Part shown: piece after piece, positions 42,622 through 51,626 of the stretch
Numbering within the stretch: position 1 is the first letter of the stretch
Layout of the letters: each line of letters opens with the position of its first letter
Assembly (NCBI GenBank): GCA_041653995.1
Contig: JBAZEK010000004.1
Location: 168,862-232,861, forward strand
Length of the DNA: 64,000 nt
Reading direction: 5' to 3'
Source of the DNA: Dehalococcoidia bacterium
Lineage (GTDB): Bacteria; Chloroflexota; Dehalococcoidia; GIF9; UBA5629
Notes under the pieces: generated by a model
Databases searched by the model: none
Told to the model about the DNA's origin: nothing
The model's input: only the letters and a program-made list of their open reading frames with translations
Translations under genes and position numbers: made by a program

Positions 42622-44094
42622 TTATTTAATATCTACCATGGCCGTGATAATATCGGCAGCCCATCTATAGATATTGTGTTCGTGAACTTTTTCGCGCAAT
42701 CCAGCCATCCTCTTACGGCGCTGCTCTTCAGGCATCTCTATCGCTGCTCGAATGGTTTCCGCGATCTCTTCCGATGCAAACGGGTTAATCATCAGCGCAT
42801 CCTCCAGTTCCCTGGATGCGCCGGTAAACCGGCTCAATATAAGGACACCATCCCCATCCACCCTGCTGGATACAAACTCCTTCGCGACCAGGTTCATACC
42901 GTCATGAAGGGAGCTGACAATACAAAAACGCGCCAGCCTGTTGAACGCCAACAACGTAACGGGCGATTTATGCTCTTTAATATATCTGATAGGCTGCCAG
43001 CCATCGGCCTGATGCCTGCTGTTGATATCGACGACCAGCCTGTCGATCTCGTTATTCAATTCCTCATATTTCTTGATTTTCGTGCGGCTGGGTTCGCCCA
43101 GCTGAAAAAAGACCAGTCTGTTTCTGAACTTGTATTGCGGATATTTTGTCAGCAGCGCATCAATAGCCTTCAGCCTCTCAGGAATGCCCTTGGTGTAATC
43201 GATCCTGTCCAGGCCGATACCGATTATCTCATCTGCAATGCCGTATTTATTTTTAATAGCCGCCATTTCCCTTTCAACCTCCGCTGCCTGGCTTCTTTCG
43301 GTTATAGAGTCAAAATCCACGCTGATGGGGAACGGCTTGACATATGTTGTGTGATTACCGTGGGTGACCGAGAACTTTTCATTATCGATCCTGCATTCCA
43401 ACGCCCTGTCAACGGTCTCCAGAAAGTTATGGCGGTGGTAAGCGATATGAAAACCGAGCAGGTCATTGCCAAGCAGCCCGTAAAGTATCTCATTCTGCCA
43501 GGGACAGACCCTGAACGCCTCACGGTTAGGCCAGGGTATATGCCAGAATTGAGCTGTGATAGCACGTGGATTCTTGGCCTTGATCAGCCTGGATACCAGG
43601 GTCAAATGGTAATCCTGGATGAATACAAAAGCCTTGCGATGCCCTATTTCCTCCAGCACCGCATCGGCAAAAAGCCTGTTAACGTTTTTATACGTATACC
43701 AATCATCATCGTTAAACTTGGGACGCTGGAAAACGATGTGGCAGAGCGGCCACATGGCCTCATTGGAAAAACCAAGATAATATCGGTCCACTTCCTCGTC
43801 GGACAGCCATACACGCTTGAGCTTATAGCTGCCACTTTCAGGCGGTACGCGCACACAATTTCGGCCGTCTACGACTTCCCTGTCCGCGCTGCCGTTGCCA
43901 TGTGCTACCCAGGTTCCACCACAGGCCTGCATGACAGGGTCAAGGGCAGTCGTCAGGCCGCTGGCCGGCACTATGCACTCGATTTTATCGCCGGTATACG
44001 TATGTATATAGGGTTCCCTATTTGAGACAACTACAAAAAGATAGCCCGCAAGTTTTTCTTTAACCAGCCTCTGTAAATCGACCTGCTTCAACAT
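42622..44094 (-). CDS. otsA: trehalose-6-phosphate synthase
   Basis: 490 residues, GT20 family. VVSNREPY at the N terminus, PASGLTTALDPVMQACGGTWVAHGNG, YHLTLVSRLIKAKNP, FWHIPWPNRE, LLGFHIAYHRHNFLE, RIDYTKGIPERLKA and NLVAKEFVSSR carry the UDP/ADP-glucose- and glucose-6-phosphate-binding residues. The enzyme makes trehalose-6-phosphate for OtsB. AGAGGAG precedes the ATG. First gene of the leftward otsA-otsB-mscS-treT-like cluster. The 266 bases upstream hold no further gene; they include a CCCGGG/CCCGGG hairpin near 44335-44360 that belongs to the end of the antiporter gene. Confidence 0.95.
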   Translation of the reverse strand: MLKQVDLQRLVKEKLAGYLFVVVSNREPYIHTYTGDKIECIVPASGLTTALDPVMQACGGTWVAHGNGSADREVVDGRNCVRVPPESGSYKLKRVWLSDEEVDRYYLGFSNEAMWPLCHIVFQRPKFNDDDWYTYKNVNRLFADAVLEEIGHRKAFVFIQDYHLTLVSRLIKAKNPRAITAQFWHIPWPNREAFRVCPWQNEILYGLLGNDLLGFHIAYHRHNFLETVDRALECRIDNEKFSVTHGNHTTYVKPFPISVDFDSITERSQAAEVEREMAAIKNKYGIADEIIGIGLDRIDYTKGIPERLKAIDALLTKYPQYKFRNRLVFFQLGEPSRTKIKKYEELNNEIDRLVVDINSRHQADGWQPIRYIKEHKSPVTLLAFNRLARFCIVSSLHDGMNLVAKEFVSSRVDGDGVLILSRFTGASRELEDALMINPFASEEIAETIRAAIEMPEEQRRKRMAGLREKVHEHNIYRWAADIITAMVDIK

Positions 44095-44360
44095 GAGACA
44101 TCTCCTCTTCTAATTGATCTGCATGCTCATATCATCCACGTTTCCCGGCTGTCGCCGGAACGTTTCCTGTGAGCTTCAACCGTAACGCTTTGTCGTGGAT
44201 AAATGTCGGAAGAGCTCCGGATGCACATTGCCAGCCAGCAGTACTGCCCTGTATGCCCGCTTTTTCTCCCTGAATGGGTTAAGGAACAATTACCTACTAT
44301 TTTACAGTATTAAATATATTCCGGCCATATTCCCGCCCGGGAGCTACACGGCCGCCCGGG

Positions 44361-45623
44361 TTAATCAACAGCTTTAGGTTGTTTTCCCAGGTTGGAGAAA
44401 AACCGGTAATAGAAGTTTTTGAGTTTGGTTTTATCGATAAGGAAAACGAGCAGGGAGGTGATTATGATGCTGATCAATATTATTGCATAAGCGGTGTTCT
44501 GGATGATCTCTCCTCCCTCCATGCCCTGTTGAAAAGGGATGGAGGCGAGGACTGCAGCCGCCAGTCCCCGGGGAATAACAACCGCCAGCATCGATGCATC
44601 CGCCACCGGTGTGGATCTCAGTACGGTGAATTTCACAACCGGCAGGCGTATCATAAAAATGAGGACGGTCAGAATAAGTCCAACCACTATCAGCCACCAG
44701 TCTGCCAGTTGCAGGGAAATGCCGATGTACACGAAGAAAAACGTCTTCAGTATAAATACCAGCTCGGAGAAAAACGCTCTCTCGGAGATATTAAGGCCGC
44801 TAAAGTCGGTATTAAAACCGCTGTAAAGCTTGGGCAATCTCAATGCACTGATATTTCCCAGTGTAACGCCAAAGGCCAGAGCCGCTATCGCACCGCTGTA
44901 ACCCAGCCATTCGGCGAGGCCGAAGATAACGAAAACAATGGCCGCGGTGGTGAACATTGAATTTTGCAGGCCACGCACTTTGTTGAATATATATGACCAG
45001 CCGAATGCGCTGACGGTGCCCATCATGGCAGCAAGTAAAAATGACGCAATCATCTTACCCATCGCAAGCCCGATATCAAACTGCGTTAAATCGCCCAGGT
45101 TGGAAATGTCAATAAAACTGAGGGCGGCTATCACACAAAATACATCTGTGACAGATGATTCCAATAGCAGCACGGCCTTTCCATCTTCCTGCATATTAAG
45201 TTGACCCAGCATGGGCGCAATAACAGCGGATGAAATTCCCCCCACCACCGACGCGAGAAGAAACGACTTGATAAATCCCAATCCCATGAGATAATAGGCG
45301 GCAACGCCAATCAGAACCACATTTAATATGAAGGTGACTGTAGTCAGTATTAATGTCTCTTTATAGGTTTTCCGCAAAGATGAAATGCTCAGTTCGGTCC
45401 CGGCTTGGAATAGTATCAAAACAAACGTGACTGCAGTGAAGATGGGACCGACAGTACCGAAACTCGTAGGTGTAGCTATACCTAAAAGGGGCCCCAGCAC
45501 AAGGCCGATGACCACCAGGGGCAAAACATCCGGTATCCTGGTTTGCCTGAATATCGCCTCGAACAGGTGCGCGGCGAATATCAGTATGCCGACTAAGCCT
45601 ATGACAAGCGCAGCATCATGCAT
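44361..45623 (-). CDS. monovalent cation:proton antiporter (CPA2/KefB-type)
   Basis: 420 residues with about 12-13 membrane helices and no long soluble tail. IPDVLPLVVIGLVLGPLLG, TVTFILNVVLIGVAAYYL, LLASVVGGISSAVIAPMLGQL and LEWLGYSGAIAALAFGVTLGN-like segments match sodium/proton exchanger helices. No C-terminal TrkA-N domain, so not full KefB. It probably exports Na+ or K+ in exchange for protons. It lies upstream of the trehalose cluster on the same strand, consistent with osmotic or salt stress, but with a gap of 266 bases may be a separate unit. Confidence 0.88.
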   Translation of the reverse strand: MHDAALVIGLVGILIFAAHLFEAIFRQTRIPDVLPLVVIGLVLGPLLGIATPTSFGTVGPIFTAVTFVLILFQAGTELSISSLRKTYKETLILTTVTFILNVVLIGVAAYYLMGLGFIKSFLLASVVGGISSAVIAPMLGQLNMQEDGKAVLLLESSVTDVFCVIAALSFIDISNLGDLTQFDIGLAMGKMIASFLLAAMMGTVSAFGWSYIFNKVRGLQNSMFTTAAIVFVIFGLAEWLGYSGAIAALAFGVTLGNISALRLPKLYSGFNTDFSGLNISERAFFSELVFILKTFFFVYIGISLQLADWWLIVVGLILTVLIFMIRLPVVKFTVLRSTPVADASMLAVVIPRGLAAAVLASIPFQQGMEGGEIIQNTAYAIILISIIITSLLVFLIDKTKLKNFYYRFFSNLGKQPKAVD

Positions 45624-45683
45624 TTTATGTTATACCCTTTGCCCTGATTCGCAATGCATTGAGAGAGCATCAACATAAATATT

Positions 45684-46268
45684 TTATACTAATCCTTTCC
45701 TCAGCGTTTTGAGAATTGCGTCGAATTTATCCTTGGGGTCGAAGCTGTAGTTGCTCAAGGTCCAGATATTCGAGAGACCCTGCACCACGCTGAATATCAA
45801 TAGGGCGGTCGCATCCACATCGACGTCCCCGCGCAGTTTCCCGTTGCTAACCTCTTTCTGCAATATGATTTTTAGTTTTTCAATATACTTTTCAATAGCC
45901 GCATAAATACGCTTGTTTAATTTGCTATCGCCAAGGCTGATGATCTCAGCAATAACCTGGAATGATATGCCCCGGCGCATCTCGATAGACGAGAGATGGC
46001 GCATCAGAATCCTCTCAAGCACGTTACCTGATTGCTTGCTCCCCACGGTCAGGTCCGCTATGAGGCTGGTCTCTATATTCTCAACCAGCAAATACAGAAT
46101 GTCCTTCTTGCTTTTGAAATAACGGTATATAGCCGCCTCGGAAAATCCGACCTCTTCGGCTATTTTCCTGACAGTCACATTTTCGCTGCCGACTTTGATA
46201 ACCAGTATCCGTGCGGCGTTGACTATCTGCTCTTTGCGGGGAATATCTCCCTTCGATCTCCTTGCCAT
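45684..46268 (-). CDS. TetR/AcrR family transcriptional regulator
   Basis: About 194 residues. Helix-turn-helix: KEQIVNAARILVIKVGSENVTVRKIAEEVGFSEAAIYRYFKSKKDIL, then an all-helical ligand-binding domain. The ATG at 46268 (MARRSKGDIP) is preferred, with AAGG before it; an upstream Met at 46295 is possible. It is upstream of the antiporter gene on the same strand and downstream of a nitroreductase gene, so it may control either. Ligand unknown. Confidence 0.88.
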   Translation of the reverse strand: MARRSKGDIPRKEQIVNAARILVIKVGSENVTVRKIAEEVGFSEAAIYRYFKSKKDILYLLVENIETSLIADLTVGSKQSGNVLERILMRHLSSIEMRRGISFQVIAEIISLGDSKLNKRIYAAIEKYIEKLKIILQKEVSNGKLRGDVDVDATALLIFSVVQGLSNIWTLSNYSFDPKDKFDAILKTLRKGLV

Positions 46269-46346
46269 TTCAAACCTTGTCAAATAATACCACAATAAGT
46301 GCAGCTACGGCTTGCGCAGACGCCATGTTTGGAAAAACTATGCATA

Positions 46347-47009
46347 TCACAGGCCGTGCCAGGAGCAGATCTCGCTCAGAGGCACCCTCTCAGTCCTGAA
46401 TTTGTTCACCCTGGAGTCCGCATCGGGATAGCCGATTGCAATGGAAATCAGTATCTGCTTCGATTCCGGTATGTTCAGTTTCTGCCTAACCGTATCCGGG
46501 TAGCTGACACCGGCGGCCAGCATGATGGAGCCCAGGCCGTAATGTAGCGCAGCCAGACTGATGGTCTGCGCCAGCAGACCGACATTCATGATGGCCCAGT
46601 CGCTGATATCCCTTTCGGCATAGATATAGATGGCATTGGGCGCATCGAAGAAGCGGTACATGCTCACAAACCAGTTGAGTTGCTTCTCGACATCCTCCCT
46701 GGCTATGCCCATATGCTCGTACAGCCTGTACCCATTGCGGCTGCGCCGCTCCTTATACTTCCCCGTCCACTCGGGATAGGGTATATCCGCATTACGCGCA
46801 TCCTGCGCGAAGGCCCGGTCGGCCAGCGCCTTCCTCAGATTATCCAGCACAGCACCACCCACCACGGCGAACTCCCAGGTCTGCGTGTTAGCCCAGGACG
46901 GTGCGCGCTGAGAAACGGTCAGCAACTCCTCCAGTATATGCCTGGGCACGGGATGGGACTTGAAAGCGCGCACGCTGTAACGACTATTTATAGCCTCAAT
47001 GATCTCCAT
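46347..47009 (-). CDS. nitroreductase family flavoprotein
   Basis: 220 residues. INSRYSVRAFKSHPVP at the N terminus is the FMN-binding signature of the family; QRAPSWANTQTWEFAVVGG, IYIYAERDISDWAIMNVGLLAQTISLAALHYGLGSIM and the C-terminal ISIAIGYPDAD follow. Members reduce nitro compounds, quinones or enones with NAD(P)H. The length fits a single-domain oxygen-insensitive type. It stands alone between the TetR gene and the signalling operon. Confidence 0.9.
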   Translation of the reverse strand: MEIIEAINSRYSVRAFKSHPVPRHILEELLTVSQRAPSWANTQTWEFAVVGGAVLDNLRKALADRAFAQDARNADIPYPEWTGKYKERRSRNGYRLYEHMGIAREDVEKQLNWFVSMYRFFDAPNAIYIYAERDISDWAIMNVGLLAQTISLAALHYGLGSIMLAAGVSYPDTVRQKLNIPESKQILISIAIGYPDADSRVNKFRTERVPLSEICSWHGL

Positions 47010-47069
47010 AGTACGCCCTCCTGGTTCAGCGGGTGTCCTAAAATATCAGGTGAATGTCCTCTAAGACAT

Positions 47070-48098
47070 CTATATGCCGTTGTTGTGCATATGTTCTAAC
47101 TTAAATCTGTTCTCTTTAAAGAGCTTCAAACAGGCGTCAACGACGTCGGGATCATAGAGGACTCCCCTGTTTTGAGTGATCTCTTCAAACGCTTTTTCAA
47201 TGCCCAATGCAGCCCGGTACGGCCGGTGCGATGACATCGCCTCAACCACATCGGCCACAGCCAGTATTTTTGCTTCCAGCAAAATTTGGTCGCCCTTGAG
47301 CCCCCGGGGATATCCCGATCCGTTTATTCTCTCATGGTGCTGCCAGGCTATCTGATCCACGGGCCAGGGAAATTCCACGTTTTTCAAAATATCATAGCTT
47401 CCCTGCGCATGGATCTTGACCAGTTCCCACTCTATATCGCGCAGCTTGCCGGGCTTGCTCAGTATATCGGAGGGAATGTATATTTTACCTATATCGTGAA
47501 TGAGCCCTGCTATGTGTAAATACCTGATGTGCGGTTCGGGAAGTCCTAATTCCCCGGCAATTGCCGCCGACAGATCGGCCACTCTCATTTGATGTCCTGA
47601 AGTGTAGGGATCCCTCATCTCAACGATTTTGGACATGGCGTTAATGGAACCCTTAAGTGCTCTATCCAGCGCCAGATAAGCGGCCTCCCGCTCATCCTCC
47701 GCCTTACGTTTGGTGATCAATGTCTGTTTCTTTTCCAGCGCGTTGATCACCGCCGGTCCCAGCCGCCGGATGTGTTCTTTAATAATATAATCCCATGCGC
47801 CGGCTTTCATGCTTTCGGCTGCCACGTCTTCGCTGACTGACCCGGTGACGATGATGAAGGGCGTTTCGGGTGAATGTTCCTGCAACAGTCTTAACGCGGA
47901 CATCCCGTCAAAGCCGGGCATACTGTAATCACTCAGTATGAGATCCGGCTGGAACTTGCTGAGCGCCGCCAGGTATGCCTGACGACTGTCCACCACCTCG
48001 AACTGGCACGATTTCAGCACCTTGCGCACTTCCCTCTGGCACAGTTCAGCGTCAGACGGAGCGTCTTCCGCTATCAGTATCTTGATCGTTTCACTCAT
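47070..48098 (-). CDS. response regulator with HD-GYP domain (probable c-di-GMP phosphodiesterase)
   Basis: 342 residues. N-terminal receiver: ILIAEDAPSDAELC, phospho-acceptor Asp in LILSDYSMPG (near residue 55), TGSVSEDVAAESMKAGAWDYIIK. C-terminal HD-GYP: GHQMRVADLSAAIA, AGLIHDIGKIYIPSDILSKPGKL and WQHHERINGSGYPRGLKGDQI, with HD and GYP motifs intact. It should lower cyclic di-GMP when phosphorylated. It is the last gene of the NMT1-kinase-receiver operon, giving an output to the pathway. Confidence 0.93.
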   Translation of the reverse strand: MSETIKILIAEDAPSDAELCQREVRKVLKSCQFEVVDSRQAYLAALSKFQPDLILSDYSMPGFDGMSALRLLQEHSPETPFIIVTGSVSEDVAAESMKAGAWDYIIKEHIRRLGPAVINALEKKQTLITKRKAEDEREAAYLALDRALKGSINAMSKIVEMRDPYTSGHQMRVADLSAAIAGELGLPEPHIRYLHIAGLIHDIGKIYIPSDILSKPGKLRDIEWELVKIHAQGSYDILKNVEFPWPVDQIAWQHHERINGSGYPRGLKGDQILLEAKILAVADVVEAMSSHRPYRAALGIEKAFEEITQNRGVLYDPDVVDACLKLFKENRFKLEHMHNNGI

Positions 48099-48139
48099 GG
48101 CAATGGCATCTCAGCAAGTCTATGTTTATTTTCAAAAAC

Positions 48140-48586
48140 TCACCTGGGTGGCTGATTGATCAACAGCCAGTACAGGCCCAGGCTGCCGATTGCTTCCGTG
48201 AAGGCCTCGAAGTCCACCGGCTTCACCACGTAGCTGTTGGCGCCCAGCTCATATGCGGCCTTGACGTCCGGGTCCTCGCGCGAAGAGGTAACCACCACTA
48301 CCGGGACCGATTTGGTGCGGGCATCCTGTTTGATTGCCCGCAATACCTCCAGCCCGCTGACCAGCGGCAGCTTCAAGTCCAAAAATATTACCTTGGGTGG
48401 ATGATTGATATCCCGCTTGTTGAATTTGCCCCGGCAGAAGATAAAATCAAGCGCCTCCGCTCCGTCTTCGACCACGGAGATGTTATTGGCCAGCTTGTGC
48501 TTCTTGAGCGACCTTATAGTGAGCTCCGCATCCTGCTGGTTGTCCTCGACCAATAAAACATCTATAGCATGCATGTCGCCCATCAT
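48140..48586 (-). CDS. single-domain response regulator (Rcp1-like)
   Basis: 148 residues with only a receiver domain: DVLLVEDNQQDAELTIRSLKKHKLANNISVVEDGAEALDFIFCRGKF, the acceptor Asp in VIFLDLKLPLVSGLEVL, and PVVVVTSSREDPDVKAAYELGANSYVVKPVDF. This is the Rcp1-type pattern usually found with phytochrome or other kinases. Its ATG overlaps the kinase stop codon by 4 bases. It can pass phosphate to, or compete with, the HD-GYP receiver downstream. Confidence 0.93.
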   Translation of the reverse strand: MMGDMHAIDVLLVEDNQQDAELTIRSLKKHKLANNISVVEDGAEALDFIFCRGKFNKRDINHPPKVIFLDLKLPLVSGLEVLRAIKQDARTKSVPVVVVTSSREDPDVKAAYELGANSYVVKPVDFEAFTEAIGSLGLYWLLINQPPR

Positions 48587-50421
48587 ATCACTCCATGGTC
48601 AGGAAGTGTAAAATAAAAAGTCGCGCCTTTGCCCGTTTCACCTTCAGCCCGGACGCGGCCGCCGTGGCGATGGATCACCCGCTGGACCAGGGCCAGGCCC
48701 ACGCCGTTTCCTTCAAAATCCTTGACGCTGTGCAACCGCTGGAACACGCCGAACAGCTTATCGACATATTGCATGTCGAAGCCCACGCCGTTATCCTGTA
48801 CCGAGTAGATAGTCTCTTTCTCAGATTTTTCCCCCCGCACCCTGATTACAGCACGTTTTTTCTTCTGGGAGAACTTGACGGAGTTGGAGAGCAGATTTAC
48901 CCACACCTGTCTCAGTAACGCCGGATCACCCACCGCAGGCGGCAATGGATCCACCTGAAAATCGATGCGTTTGCGGCTCTGCGCGGTGGTCAACTCCTGG
49001 AAAACCGCTTTCACCATCTCTTCCATATCTATGTTAGATGGATTAAGCGCAGACCTGCCCAAGCGTGAAAACGTTAGAAGATCATCGATCAGGTCGCTCA
49101 TCTTATGCGCACCCTCTGATATAACCGAGCAGATCCTTTTACCTTCGTCATCCAGCAGCGGTTGGTAATCCTCCAGCAGAATGCGCGTGTAACCGTCGAT
49201 GGCCCGCAAAGGGGCGCGCAGGTCATGCGAGACCGAATAGGAGAAGGCCTCCAGTTCGCGATTGGCCGCTTCAAGCTGGGCCGTACGTTCATGGATGCGC
49301 TGCTCCAGTTCATCGATCGACACGGTTGTCATCTTTAACTCCGCGGCCATACGGTCGAACGCCCGGGACAACTCTCCGATCTCATCCTTGTCCTCGGTAC
49401 CAACCTTGCGGTCAAGATGCCCGTGTCGGCCTATCTCAGCAGCCCCGGCCACCAGCCGGGCAAGCGGCTGGGTGATGGTGCGGGCCAGAAAGAAACCGGC
49501 CGCCAGGACTATCAGCGCGAGTATTGAGACGATGGAGAGCATTGTCATTGCCATGGAATTAATCGGGGCGTAAGCTTCAGACTGGTCCACCTCGGTGATC
49601 AGGCACATGTTGTATTCAGGCAACCATTTGTAAGCGCCGATTACAGGGACATTGCGGTAATCATTATAGAAAGCGACCCCGTCGTTACCCGAAAGGCCGG
49701 CCTGCACTCCCTCGGTCCGAACGGTTTTCTTCAGGGCATAGCCTTCTCCGGAATATGGCTCGGTAACGAAGAAATTGGATTTATTTACCAGGTAGGTTTT
49801 TTCACTCTGGCTGAGGCCGCTCTGCGCGGACATGATAGTGGAGAGGTCCCGAAGGTCGAGACGACCGGCCAGCACTGCCACCAGTATCTCTCTCCTGTCA
49901 TTGATCGGGGTGCTGACCATCATCGTAGTCTGCTGTAAGGAAATGGAGTAAAAGACTCCCTGCGTATAGGTATGCGTTTTTCCTTCCGCAAAGAAACGCT
50001 GGTTGGCATAATATTTGCCTTCCTGCATTTCGTCGCTGGAGGCCAGGATAATACCTTTATCAGGGCTGATCACCGACACTTCGGTAAAACCGCCCCTGGG
50101 CTTGATGCGCGGTTTGAGATGGTCCTCCTCCAGGGCCAGACGAGACAGATCATAGACGGGATTAGCAGGGTCGAAGTCCACCATGGTTGCGGAGTATTGT
50201 ATCAATAACGGGCGTTGCGCCAGTTCCTCCATTCTCTGCTGATAGGCTTCGATCCACCTGGTCAACTCGCTGCTCTTCATCAGGTTGGTGGATACCAGGT
50301 GATTGATTTCAACCTGCTCGATGGACTGCCGCCCGGTGTAGTAGGCCAGGAAACCCACAACTACCACCGGCACGACCGCCAGCAGCACGAACAGCAGGGA
50401 TATCCTCGACCTTACGTTCAC
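48583..50421 (-). CDS. sensor histidine kinase with Cache sensor domain
   Basis: 612 residues. A membrane helix near the N terminus (ISLLFVLLAVVPVVVVGFLAYYTG), an extracytoplasmic Cache-type sensor (about residues 30-285), a second helix (LSIVSILALIVLAAGFFLA), HAMP (ARTITQPLARLVAGAAEIGR), a short coiled coil, HisKA with SYSVSHDLRAPLRAI (His near residue 397) and HATPase_c (NGVGFDMQYVDKLFGVFQRLH). It starts with GTG, overlapping the NMT1-like gene by 4 bases, so the two are translated together. The bound solute is probably delivered by the NMT1-like protein. Confidence 0.93.
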   Translation of the reverse strand: MNVRSRISLLFVLLAVVPVVVVGFLAYYTGRQSIEQVEINHLVSTNLMKSSELTRWIEAYQQRMEELAQRPLLIQYSATMVDFDPANPVYDLSRLALEEDHLKPRIKPRGGFTEVSVISPDKGIILASSDEMQEGKYYANQRFFAEGKTHTYTQGVFYSISLQQTTMMVSTPINDRREILVAVLAGRLDLRDLSTIMSAQSGLSQSEKTYLVNKSNFFVTEPYSGEGYALKKTVRTEGVQAGLSGNDGVAFYNDYRNVPVIGAYKWLPEYNMCLITEVDQSEAYAPINSMAMTMLSIVSILALIVLAAGFFLARTITQPLARLVAGAAEIGRHGHLDRKVGTEDKDEIGELSRAFDRMAAELKMTTVSIDELEQRIHERTAQLEAANRELEAFSYSVSHDLRAPLRAIDGYTRILLEDYQPLLDDEGKRICSVISEGAHKMSDLIDDLLTFSRLGRSALNPSNIDMEEMVKAVFQELTTAQSRKRIDFQVDPLPPAVGDPALLRQVWVNLLSNSVKFSQKKKRAVIRVRGEKSEKETIYSVQDNGVGFDMQYVDKLFGVFQRLHSVKDFEGNGVGLALVQRVIHRHGGRVRAEGETGKGATFYFTLPDHGVI

Positions 50422-51473
50422 TTGCCTTCACTTCCGTAGATCTCATCCAGGAATTGCATGGTATAGGCCAGGTTTACATCAAACGGCTTGGCCAGCAGTT
50501 CGTAATCCAGAAGGATCTGATACATAGCCTGCCAGTCATCCGGCTTCATCCAGCCGATATAATCGTCCCCGGTATGCACCAGCGGCAGCTGGGCTTCCAA
50601 TATCGCCGCCTGTAGCTGCGGGTCCTTGTCCTTGTTATATTTCAGGACGGCAGGTATGGCCTGCTCGTAGTCCTCAACGACGTCCTGCCAGCCCCTGAGT
50701 GTAGCGCGCAGGAAGCGGGCCACCAGACCGGGATTCTCTTTGATCAGGCTCTCTCGGGTTACCACCAGGTCCGAGTAGAAGTAAACGCCGTAGTCGCTTG
50801 GCCAGATAAGGTTGAGCATTAATCCCTTCTGTCTCATCTCGATCAGGCTTGTATTCGAATAACAGGAGGTGATATCCGCCTCATGGCCGTAAAACATCGT
50901 AAAGACCGGATCCCAGGCTATCAGTTTTGTTTTGGAGATATCCAGGCCCAGCCTTTTCATCATAATATAATATTGTACCTGGAGGTCCTGCTGTGATCCG
51001 CTGGCATCCAGCGTGGCCACCGTCTTCCCCAGAAAGTCCCGCGGTCGCAGTATACCCGAATCGAATAAAGCAACATAGACAATCGGACTCTGCCTGTATA
51101 TAGCGGCAATGGCGGTTACCGGTTGATCCTGACTGCGCGCTACCAGGACGGATTCAGGGGCAATCACACCGAAATCCGCCTTGTCGTAAACTATTCGCTG
51201 CACGATGGCCAGATCTTTCTCACCCTCGAGAAAGGTAACATTGATGTTTTCCTGCGCATAATATCCTTTCTCCTGGGCCAGGTAGAAGCCGGCGAACTGC
51301 GCCTGGTGCCTCCCTTTCAGTTGCAGGATCACTTCATCCGGCGGCTGCTCGGGCTTGAACTGGCACTGGCAGTTCAGAAGCAGGACGGCCGGCAACACGA
51401 TAAGTGATAATACAGGTAATAACCTTTTATATATATGTCTTCCCAAAGTTTTTAAACGGTATTTACTTTCCAT
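50418..51473 (-). CDS. NMT1/THI5-like solute-binding lipoprotein
   Basis: About 351 residues. A signal sequence ends in a lipobox-like LLLNC. The binding protein begins VILQLKGRHQAQFAGFYLAQEKGYYAQENINVTFLEG, the NMT1/THI5 pattern for thiamine-precursor or sulfonate/pyrimidine ligands, followed by FGVIAPESVLVARSQDQPV. The ATG at 51473 follows GGAGG; an earlier TTG at 51503 is less likely. No ABC permease or ATPase is next to it; instead a sensor kinase follows directly with overlap, so it probably acts as ligand sensor for the kinase. Confidence 0.88.
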   Translation of the reverse strand: MESKYRLKTLGRHIYKRLLPVLSLIVLPAVLLLNCQCQFKPEQPPDEVILQLKGRHQAQFAGFYLAQEKGYYAQENINVTFLEGEKDLAIVQRIVYDKADFGVIAPESVLVARSQDQPVTAIAAIYRQSPIVYVALFDSGILRPRDFLGKTVATLDASGSQQDLQVQYYIMMKRLGLDISKTKLIAWDPVFTMFYGHEADITSCYSNTSLIEMRQKGLMLNLIWPSDYGVYFYSDLVVTRESLIKENPGLVARFLRATLRGWQDVVEDYEQAIPAVLKYNKDKDPQLQAAILEAQLPLVHTGDDYIGWMKPDDWQAMYQILLDYELLAKPFDVNLAYTMQFLDEIYGSEGK

Positions 51474-51626
51474 AGCCGGATGCCTCCGGGGATCAGCAAT
51501 CAAACCATGTTAGCAAACAGCCGGATCGGAAAATCCTCGGCTCTCTTGTTTTGACCGGCAAATACAGTTTTATATCGCTGATCAGCCAACTGATTCATTC
51601 TATGTTTAACAATAGGTTGTGTCAAA

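Noticed and set aside
42676..44025. 449-codon open frame on the plus strand
   Set aside because: Fully antisense to otsA, whose motifs are complete; the translation shows no family pattern.
44335..44360. rho-independent terminator of the antiporter gene
   Set aside because: Two CCCGGG blocks can pair, but no T-run follows, so I do not list it as a terminator.
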